A stretch of 64,000 nt of DNA, taken from assembly GCA_900660155.1 (NCBI GenBank), contig CABFPE010000053.1:1354803-1418802 (forward strand), read 5' to 3'. A model generated the notes under the pieces. The model was not told the origin of the DNA. It made no database searches and saw only the letters and a list, made by a program, of their open reading frames with translations. Source of the DNA: Hofstenia miamia (lineage: Eukaryota > Xenacoelomorpha > Acoela > Hofsteniidae). This document shows positions 49,125 to 60,637 of this stretch, piece by piece; position 1 is the stretch's first letter, and each line of letters starts with the position of its first letter. Position numbers and translations under genes: made by a program.

Positions 49125-50405
49125 CATGCTGAAGAATTTACGAGATGTAACCATGCTTGCCAATTTATTATGCGAAAGAAATGAGTAATTGTAATAATTT
49201 CAAAGAAATGGCTTGGGGTTAAAATTGACTAATCTATTGTTATACGGAGACTTTGAATTTAAAATCGGGAAATATTTAAATAGCGTCTAGTCTAAGCGAA
49301 TTATGAATAAAGCGAAAGTGTCACTTATAATTAATTAAAAACGAAGCGATCAGGCCTTCATAGGCTTTGAAAGAAACTTACCTGTGCACAATTATTAAAC
49401 GTTGTTAATGAAATCAAAATAGACAAAAGTAAAACACACATTTCAACAAAAAATTGATCCTATTGGAAAAAAGTTTAGCCAAAAACAAGATTCCAGAAAT
49501 CTGATAGCATATCGGCAATGATATATGTGTAAAATCAAAATAAATTCATAAAATATCTACATCCAGAGGCCGAATTGCAAGTGGAGCGATATTTTAGGCT
49601 TAAGACTATATAGGCTCAAATAGATGAAATTACAATAAAATGCATAATAATTAATGTAAAGTCGGTGAATATCAACGCAAAACTAAATGATAATGAAAAA
49701 AAGGGCTCAGGGCCAAACAGGCGTAAATTGAAAACCACCTTATGGAACCAACTAGCCCACTTTTGTAACTGTGTACCTCAACAAAAACATTTTGCCTGTT
49801 GAGTTAAGAATTTTAGAAAAATCCATTGCTATCGATTAGATAAAAATATTCAAGTAAAACGGTTAATTTGATGTTGCATTGGATAAACTTATTATAAATG
49901 TCATATTTTCATTATTTCGTTGTAAAAATACTTAATTATATATTCATATCAAATTATTAATTATTCGAAATCGAACTGGATTAGAGACACATTTACTGGA
50001 AATTTCCTGAATTGGTCCAGGTGTAAGAGATGCTTAATGAATACAAGAACAAATCATTTCCCAAATGCGAGAGAAGTTGAAAATATGTGTTTTAATTATT
50101 TCTGTAGATAATGACACTTTACAAATCAACCGAAACAATTGCTTGAAAAATGCAACATTGATCTGAGATCTCATACTCTTTAAAAATTGATTACAATCAA
50201 GTGGACAGTGTGGAAAGCATCTGAAATTAAAACGGTAGCACAAAAGAAATGTGGGAAACCTTTAAATCAAATAAAATAGACGCGAAATTCAATATATTTA
50301 ATGCTGTCTGGTACGACGTTCCTTGCAAAATAAAACTTTCTAGACGTCTACAAAAACTTAAATAATATAATGCTTAAAAAATCGTTCTGCTATAATAGCA
50401 TACAG

Positions 50406-50781
50406 CAGAGTTGCAACTTGCCGTCAGCAAGTAGTCAAACAAAAAATTAGGCAGGTTTAAATTCCAATACTAAATTCAAAGAATAATAGTAAACTTAAAA
50501 CTTAATAATCCACTTTCTGGGGGAGTATTGATCCATCAAACCTCTAATTTTTATATTTCGTTAGTTATATTGTATCTGTTTATGCTTAACCGTGGCTTAA
50601 AATATCCTGCATATTTATTTCTAAATGCAATAATGAAAATGCCTGAATGCATAAATTAATTTATAACTTGAAATAGACAAGAACAAAATCTTGCACAACT
50701 ATATTCGGCGAAACAAGTACCGATAGGCATAAAACCTGCTATATACAGCTACCTGCCGGCAAGTGGTAGGTTGCAACTCTG
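50406..50781. mobile_element. 376-bp MITE with CAGAGTTGCAAC terminal repeats
   Basis: The left end reads CAGAGTTGCAACTTGCCG. The right end in reverse complement reads CAGAGTTGCAACCTACCACT, and the CTTGCCG core recurs shortly inside it. The CAGAG start fits hAT-type termini. No clean 8-bp target duplication is seen (GCATACAG and ATACATCG share only a shifted ATACA), so insertion-site decay or slightly wrong ends are possible. No coding capacity. Confidence 0.65.
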
Positions 50782-51282
50782 ATACATCGATATGAACAAA
50801 GGTTAGTTTATATGTCCAGGAAGCAATCAAAACAAAAGAGAGGTAAATTAAGATCTTCATCAGGCTATAAAATATCTTTATTGAGAAAATCCCAACAGCC
50901 TACAATAGAGTCTTAATCCTAAATATTATTGGCTTAGTACTTCAAATACTTTCTCATTTGAACGCCTTATTTATTTTCTTCATAAAAAATTGAGTCATTT
51001 TCATATTTTATACTATACGACAAATTCTGCTTGAACAAAATTTACACTCACACACGTACACATACAGAAAGTGTACAATGACTCAAATAAAACTTAGTAA
51101 GTAATGAGCAAGGACAAGAGCCGGGTCATCAGATCCAACCCACAGCTGTAACTACATTTTTCTGTGCCTCTCAACAGATTTGTTGAGCGGCGACAAGTTA
51201 TAAGATCTGATAATCACTCGCTTCATTTAAATACAAAAATAGACTTATACTTCAACATTCTGTTTTTAGCAAAATTCTTGTT

Positions 51283-51368
51283 ATCAGCAAAAAAAATTTT
51301 TCATCGCAATTATTGAACTTTTAGTATCAGTAAAAAAATTTTTTCATCGCAATTATTGAAATTTTAGA
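51283..51368. repeat. Tandem duplication of a 43-base unit
   Basis: Two adjacent units begin ATCAG(C/T)AAAAAA and share TTTTTCATCGCAATTATTGA, with about four differences. A simple local duplication in intronic sequence. Confidence 0.8.
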
Positions 51369-53130
51369 ATCAACTTAATCCAGACCCAAACCGGCCCATA
51401 GTCGCCAATTATATATATATATATATATAAGTATGTGTGCATACATACATAGTATGCCGAGCTTTGTTTAGAAATAGGAGCTGTTCCCATATGTGGTTTG
51501 ACTACGCAGTTGCTTTAAATATATATAGGAAATCTAGTTTATTCAATTACGGTATATTTATGCAACGTCGGAATGATTGGTAGGAATAAAAATTAACGTG
51601 TGAAAATTATGTCAAAAAACTTCAATTCACCACTTAAGCGTGAGATTTATAGCTTGAAACAACTTTCGTAAAAATACTTGTAAATTCCATTAAGAAAACT
51701 AAATTGAATGAATGTCTGTTGATGCGAAACATAGTAAATGCCGCATAAATAGAAATCTCTCGTAACCATGAGGACAATTAACAAACACAGATTTAATGTA
51801 TGCAATTTATTAGTAGTGTTCTATATGCAAATAGCAAACCCATTATGGGCGACAAGAATTATATTTTAAATACGCATTTCTAAACGCTGTGTAAATAAGA
51901 TCCTATAAGATTTGTAGTAAAAGTAATTGTTCTGTATTGCTGTAATAGCAATCATGTGTGCTATTGTAAATAAGGGCCGTCTAAAGCCTTTCACACTGAC
52001 AGCCCTTCGATCTTTGAAATCATTTGAATTTCAGTAACAATTCATTTAAAACTATCCATAACAACGACAACATTTGCATGATATTAAGGCAAAAACTTTT
52101 TCTAGATTTTGCTGATTCAAAATTTCTAATGGCTCCAGTGAAGGACATCAGTTCGATTGACATTTTTCAATCAATCCTGTGATATCGAACTTCTTAACTT
52201 ATTCTATAAAAATTGAGCTTACTGAAGGAACACTCCACACATTATCTGTTTACATAATTCACAGATAAACCCGAAAAACTATTTCAGAGTTGGGGAATAA
52301 AATGTTGGATACATTTTGGAAAGAAATTTGTGACTCGATAAAATGTTTGTTGTGCCAGACAATAAATCACTAGCACATGTTTGAAGGTGTCTAGCTTCAT
52401 TTGGCAAGTCTATTGTACCGACGTCTTGGCTGTAGATATCACTGAGTATTCTATAGCATTTTTCAATTCCAGTTGATCATAACATGTTGAAAAATTAGAA
52501 TTTTCTTTAAGATTGTTCTTGACAAATTGATAGTTATATATTTTGTCAAAAATTTGTTAATTCAAAATTTTTCAAGAGGAGTGTGTTCTGTAGTATCATT
52601 TTTTTGTCAGAACATCAAACAATGAAATTTTCTACCCCGTTCTACAGTTATTAACTAAATTTCTTGTCTTTGAAAATAATCACGATCCCTTCTTTCTCAT
52701 TAAGAAGGAGACACATATTAATAACCATGGATAATACTATCGTGTATTTCAATTACACATTAATAATGTCATTTTGGGCAATTGCGTGTGTCATACGTTT
52801 TATATACTTTTGTAAAACTACTGAAAATATATATTAACAGGTCACTCAAATGATTTTTTCATTAAGGTCTTTTCCCAATAATAATGGCTTAAAGAGGTTC
52901 CTGTTTTTTGTAGGCCCCACTTCGCGCGAACAACCGGACTAATGCCTAGGTCAACTCTTGGGTTAACACGGCGCTGGTAAACATGCAAATGAATAGTGTC
53001 ATTTTTATCAGAGATTACTGCAAAACTTCTATAGATCACGATGTATGCTAGTCATAGAAATGCAATACCTAATAAAGGGCTAAAAATATGTGTGGCTAAA
53101 TGAGTAAATATCTCCTCTAAGCGTTTCAAA

Positions 53131-53138
<8 letters not shown>

Positions 53139-53168
<30 letters not shown>
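53139..53168. repeat. (TA)n microsatellite at the left edge of an assembly gap
   Basis: About 30 bases of TA repeat followed by AAGTGATCA and then the gap. The same arrangement is repeated right of the gap. Confidence 0.9.
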
Positions 53169-53170
<2 letters not shown>

Positions 53171-53176
53171 TGATCA

Positions 53177-53282
53177 NNNNNNNNNNNNNNNNNNNNNNNN
53201 NNNNNNNNNNNNNNNNNNNNNNNNNNNNNNNNNNNNNNNNNNNNNNNNNNNNNNNNNNNNNNNNNNNNNNNNNNNNNNNNNN
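53177..53282. other. Assembly gap (106 N)
   Basis: A run of N. The sequence on both sides ends or resumes with (TA)n-AAGTGATCA, suggesting that the two flanking contigs overlap and that the gap is a scaffolding artefact or hides extra repeat units. Confidence 0.95.
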
Positions 53283-53796
53283 TATATATATATATATATA
53301 TATAAGTGATCATTTCTGAATCAATGAACTGAAATTGCAATTTGTAAAAAAATCTAAAAATGAATTTTTTTCATTAAACAACAAGTTTCTCATTGTGGTT
53401 TCTAAAAATTAGAAACGTTCAAAAACATGTTGAACAAACAGCAAGAACGCAAATGCACTGGGAATTTCACTTTCAGTGATATTAAATTGTTGTCAACAAT
53501 TAAACTTGAATGTGAAGTTTGACGTGTTAGCTTTGATATCTTTCAAAACAAGTGTGAATTTAAATAATTAAGTCCCGCCCAAAATATGCAGGACTCACCT
53601 GCTTTACACGTGCACAACAGGTTAAAACAAATACTCAAGTATGGTATGGGCCACCTCTTTACATTTGATTAGGTGCGCAAAGTCTAACATATTGGTGAAC
53701 TGTAAGCAACCAATGAACTTCAAACTATTAACTTTATCAAGACTGTTTTCATTTATTTATTAGTCTACGTATTAATTGAACATTTTTATAACGTAA

Positions 53797-53986
53797 TTAA
53801 AACATCGCAGAACTTATGTAAACAAATTTGGATCTTTGAGTATCATCAGATAACATTTCTAAGAACCCAGACAATTTTAACTGGCCAACATATCGAAAAG
53901 GGACGTTTGTACGATGATTAATCATGAAGTATTGACTACTAGATCCTTGATGAGAAGCAGAGTAACCGAAGACAACCAAAACAATA
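53797..53986 (-). CDS. Unassigned exon-like frame with stop and nearby AATAAA
   Basis: On the - strand an acceptor (TTGATTTTTACAG, ending 53987) is followed by an open frame, entered in phase 2. It reads IVLVVFGYSASHQGSSSQYF, MINHRTNVPFRYVGQLKL and SGFLEMLSDDTQRSKFVYIS, then AMF and TAA (53799-53797). Overlapping AATAAA hexamers lie about 40 bases further on (53752-53761). The residue composition looks like real protein rather than random AT-rich translation, but I do not recognise it. The phase does not fit the muscleblind zinc finger 2 exon, which would hit a stop after 15 codons, so it is probably a separate gene's last exon or a decayed retrocopy nested in the intron. Confidence 0.3.
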
Positions 53987-54441
53987 CTGTAAAAATCAAT
54001 ATGGAACAATATCAATACATTGAATGAGCTACAAATCCTAAAAATGAGTATATTGAGTCCTTTTACTATATAATTGTTTATTTTTGTAATTGTCGATAAG
54101 ACCTGAAAAAAATTATATACAGGGGTACGTATAAAAACTGCAGGTGTGTATCGAAAATTTCTGAAAGGGGAGGTCCCAATTGTCGTGCTCACACATGCAT
54201 ATATGATAAATAAACCAAAAAGACAGACGGAGGTAATAAGAATAACATGAAATACTAGTTTTTTTGCACTTTATGTCAAACAAAAAGACTTTACATGAAT
54301 ATATCGATCATATAAGTATGAGAAATTGGCCTGCCTCCAGAGGGGGCAGCCGCAACGGCCCCTTTCTAAATACGCCCCTGATAAAAAGTTAAAGAAATTA
54401 TATTATAGTATTGGTTCAGCGTCTTGTTATTCTATTTTTCC

Positions 54442-54444
<3 letters not shown>

Positions 54445-54480
<36 letters not shown>
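54445..54480. repeat. (TA)n microsatellite
   Basis: About 36 bases of uninterrupted TA repeat. Confidence 0.9.
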
Positions 54481-54483
<3 letters not shown>

Positions 54484-55712
54484 ACAATACAGACGCATAG
54501 GTATCATTGCTAAATGTGATATATTTGACGTAATCACTGTTTTGCGAGAAACTGATAATCTCAAGGATCATAGAGGTCGAGGATCTTAATTAAGTCACCC
54601 GTTTACACTGGAATTAGATTGGATAGAAAGGATTGATATTTTTGTATGTTCTGTCGAAATAAGCACAAATTGCAAGTAAGTGATAATTAGAACGGGTTTT
54701 GGATTTTGAGCGATTGCGCGATATCTATAAATAACGGCTTAGAATGAGTTTGTATATTGAATTAAACAAATCAGTACTCTGCTACTAAACATAATTGTAA
54801 ATTATAGATGCCAGTCAATAAATAATTATATTTCAAACTAATACCTCCATTTAAAATTTATAATCATTTAGACTGACATATTTTCTTAAAATTTATTATC
54901 GTTTATGTTATGAAATAACAATGCCTCACTACGAACTCCCGTATTCTTCGAACATACCACAGCAATTCCGTCGTAAAAGCACAAATATTCATAAAAATTG
55001 AATTTTTTATTATTTGCAATGAAAAATTGAACCATTAAAGCAAATAGTTGGAACTGGCCGATCAGAATTTAACATTAAACTGCTCAGGAATTTGAAAATT
55101 TTAAGTGGTTCTTGAAAATTTTTTTTATGGTCTTTAAAAAAATTTACATCCTTATATCTCAAAAACTAATAAAGATATCTAAAATCTAAAAGCCCCACGG
55201 GATAGAAGAGGTTCCTCTTTCTTTTTCGTTCTTAAAACACAATCTGGCACTGTCCCATTAAAGCGTCGCGAGTTCCGACTTTGCGTATGGCCGGCATTAA
55301 TAACATAGCACATGCATTCATCATTTTAAAATTATAGATTTTTTCTGGGTGGATTTTGAGTAATGAGTAAGGTATAAAAGAAAGATTGCATATAAAGACG
55401 CTATATCAAAAATTCGATTGTTTAAAAATAGAAAATTCCTATAGCAGAAAGTTTCATGCTATTTGAACTTTTCTCCAGATCAAAGAATAGCACTTACAAC
55501 CACCGGAGACATAAAGAAAAATCGATAACATCAAATGATCACTGCATGCAAAAGTCAATAAAAGAGCTGGAGCGGCATTTGCCGTTTTTAACTTTTTACT
55601 TCAAAATACGTCCATATTCCAAAATGGCTACATGCCACACCAAAATTTTAATCGACTTATAACCTATCAAATATACAACTAATTGCATATTATATATATA
55701 TATATATGTGTG

Positions 55713-55756
<44 letters not shown>

Positions 55757-58700
55757 CATGTATATATATATATGTGTGTGTTTGTGCGTGTGTATATAAC
55801 TTCTTTATTTAGGCAAAGTGCTAAAAAAGCTATAGAACAGACCGAAATCATTCTCTGTACCCTTCAACCCGCCAAAAACCTGTTTGCTTAATCACTACTG
55901 AATGGAGGTTAGCTATAATAGGTTAAGATAATAGAATGAGTAAAATGGTTATGGTGAAGAAAAATTCAGATGAAATTTGCCCTATATTCATATATAATAT
56001 AACGACACTTCTAGGGTTGAAATTCTGAATTAATATTTGAGAACGATACAATGTGATGAGATGAATCTTAAAGGAAATCTTAAAAATATGCAATGCGGTA
56101 AAAAAAATTCGTACATTTCTACAATGGACACATTAAATAAGCTTCAGTAACAGTTAATCAAACAATGTAACCATATTAGTATATAAAAATTTAATTTCGC
56201 ATAATTAAACACGAATTTTAAAAGAAACATGTGTTGATAACAACTCTTCCATTAATAATGCCAGTAGATAAAATTGTAATATAAAAAATTCATCGCCTAT
56301 CAAAAAGGCACGCATGCGCGATTTATTAAATTATTCATTGATGGGGTTAGAGCGGAGGAAATTTATGCATTAAATATGAGGAAAATTATGGTTAGTGAGA
56401 AATGCTGTGAATACAAAAATCATTTGCTTTATATTAAATACACTTCCATTCATTCCAAACACATGCAACAGTAAATGATATAAAATGGCATTAGCTCTTG
56501 TAGTACAATTATGTGACTCATCACTTACTTTTAATTATAACTACTATGTTCTTATATTTCGCTAAATTTTTATGTATAAATATCGCTGAACAAATTTTGC
56601 ATATTCATATAACATGGTTTTCCAAGTTCATTTCTAGGAATTGGCGAGGCATACCCCTTCGAAAACAAACTTTCCATGAATAAGATTCATTCTGTATTAA
56701 AATACTACACGGGTCTTTAGGTGGCCAAAATGTTCAGAGAAAGATTTCTCGGTAGGATGCGGCTTCAGTGTCACAGCATACCACCGGTTGCGACAGGAAA
56801 ATCCTTCCACCGGGCGAATGAAAGTTTAGGGCGTGCTTAATTGTTGAATTCGATTGATTTACCTTTCATTAATTAAACTACACTGTTCACAAATTTAGTA
56901 ATTCAGTGCATATGGCTACAAAGTTTTCTCTCAGTTGATTATTAAGAATTTGTAATGCAGGCTTAAGGCTGACTGTGACTTCATTTTCACGGCGTACGAT
57001 CGGTCATTGCTTTTAGTAAGAATAACACGGCTGCGAAACATACATCGCAAGAAAATCCTATATTCCTAATGAGCAACTTGAGAATATTGTAAAGCCCATT
57101 ATATAGGTAGAAGGGCACGAAATGCAATAAAAATTGGCCAGTTGCGAGGCATTAGATACCAACCACAATATCGATAAATGCTTATATAGAGAACCACGTA
57201 TTCTCAGAAAAGAATTCAACATTTTAATTGATTTTATAAATTTCCCTTTTATTGGGATCAGACTTTGGAATTTCAAAGAGAATGAATTTGTTATAAAATT
57301 TTGTCTAAATAATTCATAGACCATTCAAAGACAAAAAATACGTAATTAATCAATGAAAGCATGTTTGTAGAAATTACATTTCAATATTGTTTGGTGATTA
57401 CAATAATTGGAACAAATGTGTCAGATCGCAAATTCCAGTGAAAATAAATTGCTCGCCCACACATTTAATAAACAATAACTTTGATGCGCATTTATTAATT
57501 TTTTTTGAAAAATATTCTTTATGAATGTTAATGGATTTTGGTCATTAAAAAGAGTAGGGCATACAGGAATTTCTGATGGGGCGGGGGAAATCTTAGTGGT
57601 GTTCAAGGTAAGTGATCACTAATATGACAAAATCTTCCAGTGACATTAAAAATATTTTATATTTTTTTAAGAATGATAATTTTTAAACAAGAAAATGAAC
57701 TTGTTCCTTACTGGATACGCCACTAAAAATGGGCTAGTAAACGGGATCTCAAACACAGAATTCACTTGGAAGTAAAACAATTGTAATAACTAAAAGATCT
57801 GATGTTGAAGAATATTATATATAATGTATAATACTGAAAATATTTTTCGTAGAATCAAAATTTAATTGTGGATAAAAATTGGAAAGAAATTTCATCCTAA
57901 ATTAATTTTAGAAGCAGGTGATTTTTTTTAATAAGGTAGACAATTTTTATTGAATTTTCTAATGGAAATTGATAAAGTTTTTCTAATTTATCCCCCGAAG
58001 GAGAGTGCAAGACGAGTAAATGTGATTTATCAGAATTCGGTACTAAATGGTATGTAGGTGACAGTATTGTAATCTTTAGCAGCGCATTCGTCAGAAGCAC
58101 AGTCGGTAGGCACTTAAAAATTCTGAAGAGGTTAAATTTAATTATCTTAAACAAGAGAACATAATAGAATTGGAATAGCATCGTTATTAATTCTCCATAG
58201 TTTTAAATATATTACTAATATTCCAATGTGTGTTACAGAGATGTAATGCAGAACAAGAAAGCGATAATAAAAATTTTACTACAAATACTTACAATTCAAT
58301 AAGTTTTTCCTAATGATTCTGAGTGAATATACTTTCATGCAAAACGAAATCGAACGATTAAATTTATACCGCAGTTTCTTAATCCTCAAACATAGTAACT
58401 AAGCTCATTTCAAACGTGATTTCACACAATACTAACGTTTAACATAGACGCGAGACGAAAATTCCAAAACCGCCCCGCACAGAGATAGACATATGATGAA
58501 AACTGCGACCCAAGACCGGCCATTTGAATCAATGCAAGTATGGCCCACTTTATGATCATTACTAAAAAATTCTCATATTTTTAAGTTTGATAGGCCAAAG
58601 TTAGGTATCTTGGAAACTTATAATAAAATCTAAACACTGAAATTGGAAAACTATAATTGAATTCTAATAGGTTCATTTGTGTCCACTTTTGTATAATCGG

Positions 58701-60457
58701 AAGCTTTGTTAAAATTGTGACCGATGTCTTCTGTCCATTCTTCCAATAACGCTGCTGAAATCATCCACAATTTCGAGATCTGCCCACGCTCGCCTCCACA
58801 TTTCACATTTTCAGCAATTGTAATTGTTAGTCTTTAGCAATATACAAACAAGCAGTTTGTCAAATTTATATTAACTGAAGCAATACGTTCGAGTGATTTC
58901 AATCTTTCTACAACAAACCGACTTCAATGAAAAGTGGCGATGAGAACAGTCTGGCTTTAAACCCCATAAAATAATTTTGGGCATTAATATTTCAACAGAC
59001 CTCGCTTCTTGGATTCCGCATCCAAGTTTGAGCTAACTAAACATTATATACAGGCTTTGACGTATTCATTACTAAAATGATCTAAACAGGCAAGAAAAGT
59101 CGTATTTTAAATAATTGATATAAAATACGTCTTCTTCCTTAACATATTTTTAAAATGGCATTAATTTTTTTTAAATTTCTCCACACATAAAACAAAAACT
59201 GATTGTATTGTTATAAATGTGTCTATCTAAAGAGCAGAGAAAACATCGTATCCGTAGGATGAATGTTAAGCTGCAAAGATCAAGTTTGATAATAAATCAT
59301 ATGAAATCAATGGATAAAATTCATATCCACTGGTATAAAAGCTCAACAACTCTTACGACTGTATGAAATTTTACTTCTTCATCTCGTTTCATATGTAACG
59401 AATACAAACAAAGTTAAAATGACATAAATGAAATGAGGTGATAAACACTTCTATTCTCTTTTATGCTTTATTGAACTACTTTTAAAAAATCGCGGCTATT
59501 TGACAAAGTCTTTGCGCACAAAGCATAAAATAAGAATTTATAAAGCATTCCGAGAAAAGAGAGTAGAAGCTAATATTAAATATTCTGAAAACAATGTAAT
59601 CTATCTCTTTTATATCGCTACTAAACAATAGATAAAACAATGCCACCAGATTTCAGTTGCAGCTAACTCCACTATTAATCCAGAAATATATATTCTCATA
59701 CCTCAATTACTCCGCATCAACGGGGCCAGTGTAACAAAGAAAAGAAATGAAATCCTCGAATCGACAAAATTATTCGATGGTTTACAAATCATTTAGTGGC
59801 TTTGACAAATATATTCATTCCGAAATTGAGGTTGCTCTAGTTATTGCTCTGAGTATCACTTCTTAGAGAATATTATGCTATATGATGTAGCTGCTAGCCT
59901 CCAAATTAGAAGTTCCATTTAATAGTGATTACTCAACATTTGCTATCGCAAAAAAAGCGCAATGCTAAAATTGAATTGACTTCTAATGAAAGATTGCGTC
60001 GTGTATTTCAATTTTGAGTTTCTTACATACACAACAGCAAGCATTGTTCCAGGCGTAGCAAAATTTCGAGTTTTGAAGTTGCGATTAATGAAGAAACTGA
60101 AAATTAAAATATTTTTTTTCGTTCAATTGCGAGTTGAATTAACTCGAATTCGACTTCTTACATTCATAAATACACTGTACTCGAATAACTTGATCGTACA
60201 TCCTCTTGTGATGGTTTTTACCCATTTTATGAACGACTTCTTTGGAAAAGTCTTTGGATAGATGCTGATGTTGAGTGGTAATTTTGAAGAAAATTTAAAA
60301 TTTTTTTACATTAAGTTAAAAAATGCATGCATTGATATTCTCATTGAAATGATTCCTTGCATATAATACTACTATTCAGGTGCACAGGAATTTTCATGGA
60401 ATATAAACACAATAGTCAGGGAAACCATGCGGAGTAGGAAGATATTAAATAACTCAC
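54481..60457. other. mbl: Intronic sequence downstream of the zinc finger 2 exon, no gene recognised
   Basis: AT-rich with a few short GC-richer islands (about 56700-56830, and about 57530-57600 with GGGGCGGGGG). A hAT-like terminal motif (ACGCCAC near 57715, i.e. GTGGCGT on the other strand) is present, but the other end was not found. The frames at 57058-57324, 57897-58181 and 59986-60261 show no motif or splice support. Confidence 0.35.
55691..55797. repeat. Compound (TA)n/(TG)n microsatellite
   Basis: Imperfect TA repeat with TGTG and CATA interruptions over about 105 bases. A reading frame through it (VYIYTYIYIYIYIHIHVYIY) is a repeat artefact. Confidence 0.9.
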
Positions 60458-60637
60458 TGCATGTGCTAAGGTTGGGGTGTATTGTGAAGCTGAATGATTG
60501 TTAGAACTTGATAGATAAGGAGCTCGAAACCCCTGTAATTGGATTCTAACTAAATTAAACTTCCCATTGCGCTCAAGCTCTGCTTGGAGATGTGGTGGAG
60601 CGTGAAGATATTTACAATTTTCTCTTGTACAGCGATT
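60458..60637 (-). CDS. mbl: Muscleblind-like zinc finger 2 exon
   Basis: The acceptor TTTATTTTAG (ending 60638) and donor GTGAGT (from 60457) bound 180 bases, 60 codons in phase 0. It opens [20 protein letters not shown], continues [15 protein letters not shown] and ends [12 protein letters not shown]. This matches the second half of MBNL zinc finger 2 and the region after it ('[30 protein letters not shown]' in vertebrates). The first cysteine of the finger is encoded by the preceding exon, and splitting the finger just before the (G/N)RCTREN motif agrees with the boundary I recall for vertebrate MBNL. It is distinct from the finger 4 exon 40 kb away, so this is one gene with two finger pairs, not a duplication. 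Finger 1 and the start codon are not in the window. Confidence 0.92.

Larger units (their letters stand above)
21064..60457 (-). other. mbl: 39-kb intron (or intron cluster) of the muscleblind-like gene
   Basis: Between the zinc finger 2 exon and the linker exon, both phase 0 at this junction, lie 39 kb. Giant introns here are typical of muscleblind genes in other animals. Recognisable contents are candidate cassette exons at 24517, 31090, 33280 and 41566, a hAT MITE pair at 24.9 and 26.8 kb, a Tigger relic at 35.6 kb, a MITE at 50.4 kb, an unassigned exon-like frame at 53.8 kb, microsatellites, and two apparent assembly faults (44.7-45.6 kb and 53.2 kb). Most of the remainder is plain AT-rich sequence in which I see nothing. 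Confidence 0.7.

Noticed and set aside
52842-53039. 65-codon - strand frame with HVYQRRVNPRVDLGISP in a GC-richer patch
   Set aside because: Could be a worn transposon piece, but no family motif or element ends could be recognised.
53080-53340. Frame spanning the N gap
   Set aside because: TA repeat on both sides of an assembly gap, with no real protein.
55706-55891. Frame beginning MCVYIYTYIYIYIY
   Set aside because: Created by the TA/TG microsatellite. The short remainder has no motif.
57530-57730. hAT-like end (TAGTGGCGTATCCAG on the - strand near 57715) and a GGGGCGGGGG patch as a third MITE copy
   Set aside because: Only one terminus is convincing. The interior does not clearly match the 24894 or 26846 copies, and no target duplication was found.
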